Source: Phycisphaerae bacterium
GTDB taxonomy: Bacteria > Planctomycetota > Phycisphaerae > Phycisphaerales > SM1A02
Length of the DNA stretch: 41,892 nt
NCBI GenBank assembly: GCA_016795035.1
Contig: JAEUIT010000016.1
Coordinates: 1-41,892, forward strand
Direction of reading: 5' to 3'
The translations under genes and the position numbers were made by a program. Positions within the stretch are counted from its first letter, which is position 1, and every line of letters starts with the position of its first letter. A model generated the notes under the pieces. It made no database searches. It was given only the letters and a program-made list of their open reading frames with translations, and had not been told where the DNA came from. This document shows positions 39,582 to 41,892 of this stretch, piece by piece.

Positions 39582-41892
39582 GGACGGGTGCTGTCAGCAC
39601 GAAGCCCCCGAAAGGGGGAGCCGCACGACTTCTCGTATACCTGCGCTCGAGGGCCGTCGGACGCTACGGTTTTGCAATTGGCCTTTGCCTTATCTCGGTG
39701 GTGATCCGGTCGTACCTCGGACCGGTGGTCAACATCGCCGACATGCCGTTCCTATTTGCGGCGCTGACGGTCGCGGCCTCGTCCTGGTTCGGCGGCTGGG
39801 GACCGGGCGTCATACATGCGCTTCTCCTCATCGGGATCGTGCAGTACTTCCTCGTCCTCCCCGAGCGCGGGCTCGAGTATGTCCTGAGCGACACGCAGAT
39901 CATCCGGATGTCGTTCTTCGGACTGCAGTGCATCGTGCTGTCGGTCATCATCGATCGATTGGTGAAGTCGCGCCAAGCGGTGCAGTTTCGAATCGCGCAC
40001 CAGGACGTGGAGCTCGCGCTGCGCGACGCCGTCCTCCGCTCGACCGGCAGCAGGGCCGGCGACGCCGAAGCGATCAGCAACATTCTCCGTGCGCTCGTCC
40101 GCGAGCTGGAGTGCGAGGCGGGCATCGCGTGGTCCGTGAACGGCACGGTGACTGCCGTCGCGTCGGTGGCGAGCGGCTCGATGAAGGGCGACGGGGAACG
40201 ACCGTCTCCCCGCGAGCAGCGCCGACACGCGAGGGCCGAGGCATTCGTGCTGCGTCGCGTCGCCGATGGCGTGATAGGGGACGACCTCGTCCGCCGATGC
40301 GCGCGCGAGGGCGCTCCGATCGCGGGTCAGCACGCAGGCGAAGATAGGCTCGTGCAGCACGCGCTCGCGCTTCCCGTGACCGGCGGCGAAGACCGGACGG
40401 GATCGCATTTCTATGTATTCGAGCTCCGTCGCGCCGTGACGTTCGCGCCGACCCCCGAAGCGCTCAAGCTCTTCGAGTCGCTCGTCAACGACATCGAGCA
40501 GTGCCGCCGCCTCCGCTCGACCGAACGGACCGTCGACGTGTTGAATAGGCGTCTGCTCGACCGTGCACAGGAGCTCGAGACGGTCCTCGAGGCGGCGCCG
40601 ATCGGGCTCGCGGTGTCCCGATCGACCGCGTGCGACGACGTTCGGATCAATGCGTCGGCCGCGGAGTGTCTCGCGCTTCCTCGAGGCACCCGGCACCTCA
40701 CGAGCGAGGACCGGCATCCGGCGTTCGAGGCCGCGTTGCGCATCTGCTCCGCCCCGATGACGTCGGCCACGGACCGTCGCCGCCCGGTGGGTCCGGTCGA
40801 ACTCGAGTTTGACGATGTCGACGGACAGATGCGCACGATCTATGCGTCAGCGTCGCCGCTCGTCGACGCCGAGGGGAACGTTCGGGGATGCGTCGCCGCC
40901 CTCGTCGACATCACGCAGATTCGCCGCGCGGAACTCGCGATCCGAGAGCGCGAGAAGGCGTTCCGCCGGAGCTTCGAATGCGCCGGCGTCGGCAAGGCGG
41001 AGATCGACCCGTCGACCGGTTGCTTTCAGCTCGTCAACCGTCGGCTGTGCGAGATGTTCGCGGCGACGGCCGCTGACCTCACGGGGCGACCGTTCGTCGA
41101 GCTGCTTGCGGCGCACGAGCGGCCGCGCGCCGAATCTATGTTGGAGTCGGTTCTCCGAAGCGAACAGGGCGCGATGACGGAGGAGTTCGAGTTCGTGACC
41201 CAAGACGGAAAGCCCGTCTTTGGCGCCACCTCGATCACGGCGGACTACGACGTGCGAGGCCGCGCGACCCATCTGATCGCGGTCATCCAGGACGTCACCG
41301 GACGGCGACAGGCGGAAGAGGAGTTGAGCCGCTATCGCGCGCGTCTTGAGGATCTCGTCCAAGCTCGCACCGCCGCGCTCGAGGGCACGCATAGGCAGCT
41401 TCGAATCTCAGAGCGAATGGCGGCGCTCGGCACGATGTCCGCGGGCCTCGGCCATGACATGGGCAACTTGCTCCTGCCGGTTCGCCTGCGATTGGAATCG
41501 ATGGCGCTGAAGGGCATTCCGTTCGAGCTTCAGGATGATGTCCAGGCCATCGGCAAGTGCGCGGAGTATCTGCAGCGCCTCGCGAACGGCTTGCGCCTTC
41601 TCTCGCTCGATCCGGACCAGGCGCATCTCACCGAGCACACCGATCTCGATCGATGGTGGGCGGACATCGAGACGTTCCTTCGAAACACGCTCCCGCGCGG
41701 GGCCGAGCTCGAGAAGCGGTTCGAGCAGAACCTGCCTCTCCTGCCGGTGTCACGACATCGTCTCACGCAGGCGGTGTTCAACCTGGTGCAGAACGCGTCG
41801 GATGCCGTGCGCGACCAAGGCAACGGTCGTGTCTGCGTTGCAGCCTCGCGCACCGCGGACGGTGCGGGTCTTTGCCTCGTCGTCGAGGACAA
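39578..41892 (+). CDS. DUF4118-PAS sensor histidine kinase (3' end outside window)
   Basis: The first 771 codons are visible. GTG 39578 overlaps the response-regulator stop (GTGA). Residues about 25-135 are a KdpD-like membrane sensor (four hydrophobic helices with SWFGGWGPGV and LPERGLEYVLSDTQIIRM). A GAF-like region follows at about 150-300, then two PAS domains: about 330-450 (VLEAAPIGLAVSR) and about 465-580 (FRRSFECAGVGKAEIDP, IAVIQDVTGRRQAEEEL). Then comes a coiled linker. The phosphoacceptor is His626 in GLGHDMGN. An N box (FNLVQNASDAV) is near the right edge; the G boxes lie beyond the window. It presumably phosphorylates the regulator encoded just upstream. The signal is unknown. Confidence 0.92.
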   Translation, partial: MRTGAVSTKPPKGGAARLLVYLRSRAVGRYGFAIGLCLISVVIRSYLGPVVNIADMPFLFAALTVAASSWFGGWGPGVIHALLLIGIVQYFLVLPERGLEYVLSDTQIIRMSFFGLQCIVLSVIIDRLVKSRQAVQFRIAHQDVELALRDAVLRSTGSRAGDAEAISNILRALVRELECEAGIAWSVNGTVTAVASVASGSMKGDGERPSPREQRRHARAEAFVLRRVADGVIGDDLVRRCAREGAPIAGQHAGEDRLVQHALALPVTGGEDRTGSHFYVFELRRAVTFAPTPEALKLFESLVNDIEQCRRLRSTERTVDVLNRRLLDRAQELETVLEAAPIGLAVSRSTACDDVRINASAAECLALPRGTRHLTSEDRHPAFEAALRICSAPMTSATDRRRPVGPVELEFDDVDGQMRTIYASASPLVDAEGNVRGCVAALVDITQIRRAELAIREREKAFRRSFECAGVGKAEIDPSTGCFQLVNRRLCEMFAATAADLTGRPFVELLAAHERPRAESMLESVLRSEQGAMTEEFEFVTQDGKPVFGATSITADYDVRGRATHLIAVIQDVTGRRQAEEELSRYRARLEDLVQARTAALEGTHRQLRISERMAALGTMSAGLGHDMGNLLLPVRLRLESMALKGIPFELQDDVQAIGKCAEYLQRLANGLRLLSLDPDQAHLTEHTDLDRWWADIETFLRNTLPRGAELEKRFEQNLPLLPVSRHRLTQAVFNLVQNASDAVRDQGNGRVCVAASRTADGAGLCLVVED

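Overview
The window is high-GC bacterial chromosome, most likely from a planctomycete and probably near the Phycisphaerae. This is inferred from gene content, not from any marker RNA. The clues are two dissimilar clpP genes in tandem, an ECF-type sigma factor directly followed by a Ser/Thr kinase fused to about 14 WD40 repeats, an exosortase/EpsI-family locus, and a reduced cell-wall cluster (rsmH, LysM protein, FtsL-like protein, FtsI). I see no rRNA, tRNA, CRISPR array, insertion sequence or phage module. Codon use is strongly GC3-biased, so long antisense reading frames are common and are shadows.

Left part (1-5.3 kb, minus strand). Reading leftwards: an FHA-GAF histidine kinase, then two ClpP peptidases separated by a long imperfect inverted repeat. 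A strong intrinsic terminator follows, lying in a tandem array of three hairpin units. After that come an ECF sigma factor with a cysteine-containing C-terminal extension and a metallo-beta-lactamase/rhodanese protein cut by the window edge. Housekeeping genes follow on the plus strand (5.4-8.8 kb): holA, a lipoprotein of unknown function and pyrB.

Centre (9-22.4 kb, plus strand). This is an exopolysaccharide/exosortase locus: a Wza-like export lipoprotein with its own terminator, an exosortase, an EpsI-family partner that overlaps it, a 1580-residue TPR protein, a Wzc/BY-kinase-like chain-length protein whose P-loop lacks the lysine, an NAD-dependent sugar epimerase/decarboxylase, and a WecA/MraY-type initiating phosphoglycosyl transferase. 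Together they could start, polymerise and export a surface polysaccharide and process anchored surface proteins. No PEP-CTERM-type substrate is visible here.

22.5-31 kb, plus strand. The sigma/WD40-kinase pair is followed by rsmH, a two-LysM membrane protein, a small FtsL-like protein and the FtsI transpeptidase, a variant division and cell-wall cluster.

Right part (31-41.9 kb). After a minus-strand FAD oxidoreductase comes a group of envelope and stress-type genes: a low-complexity BON protein, a PepSY/PRC-barrel protein, an isolated 38-residue membrane peptide between two terminators, and on the minus strand DUF883-like, holin-like, AI-2E-family and glycine-zipper proteins. Several of these have hairpins at or near the ribosome-binding site. 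A response regulator with a start-stop-overlapping histidine kinase, cut by the right edge, closes the window and may control some of these genes; that link is inference.
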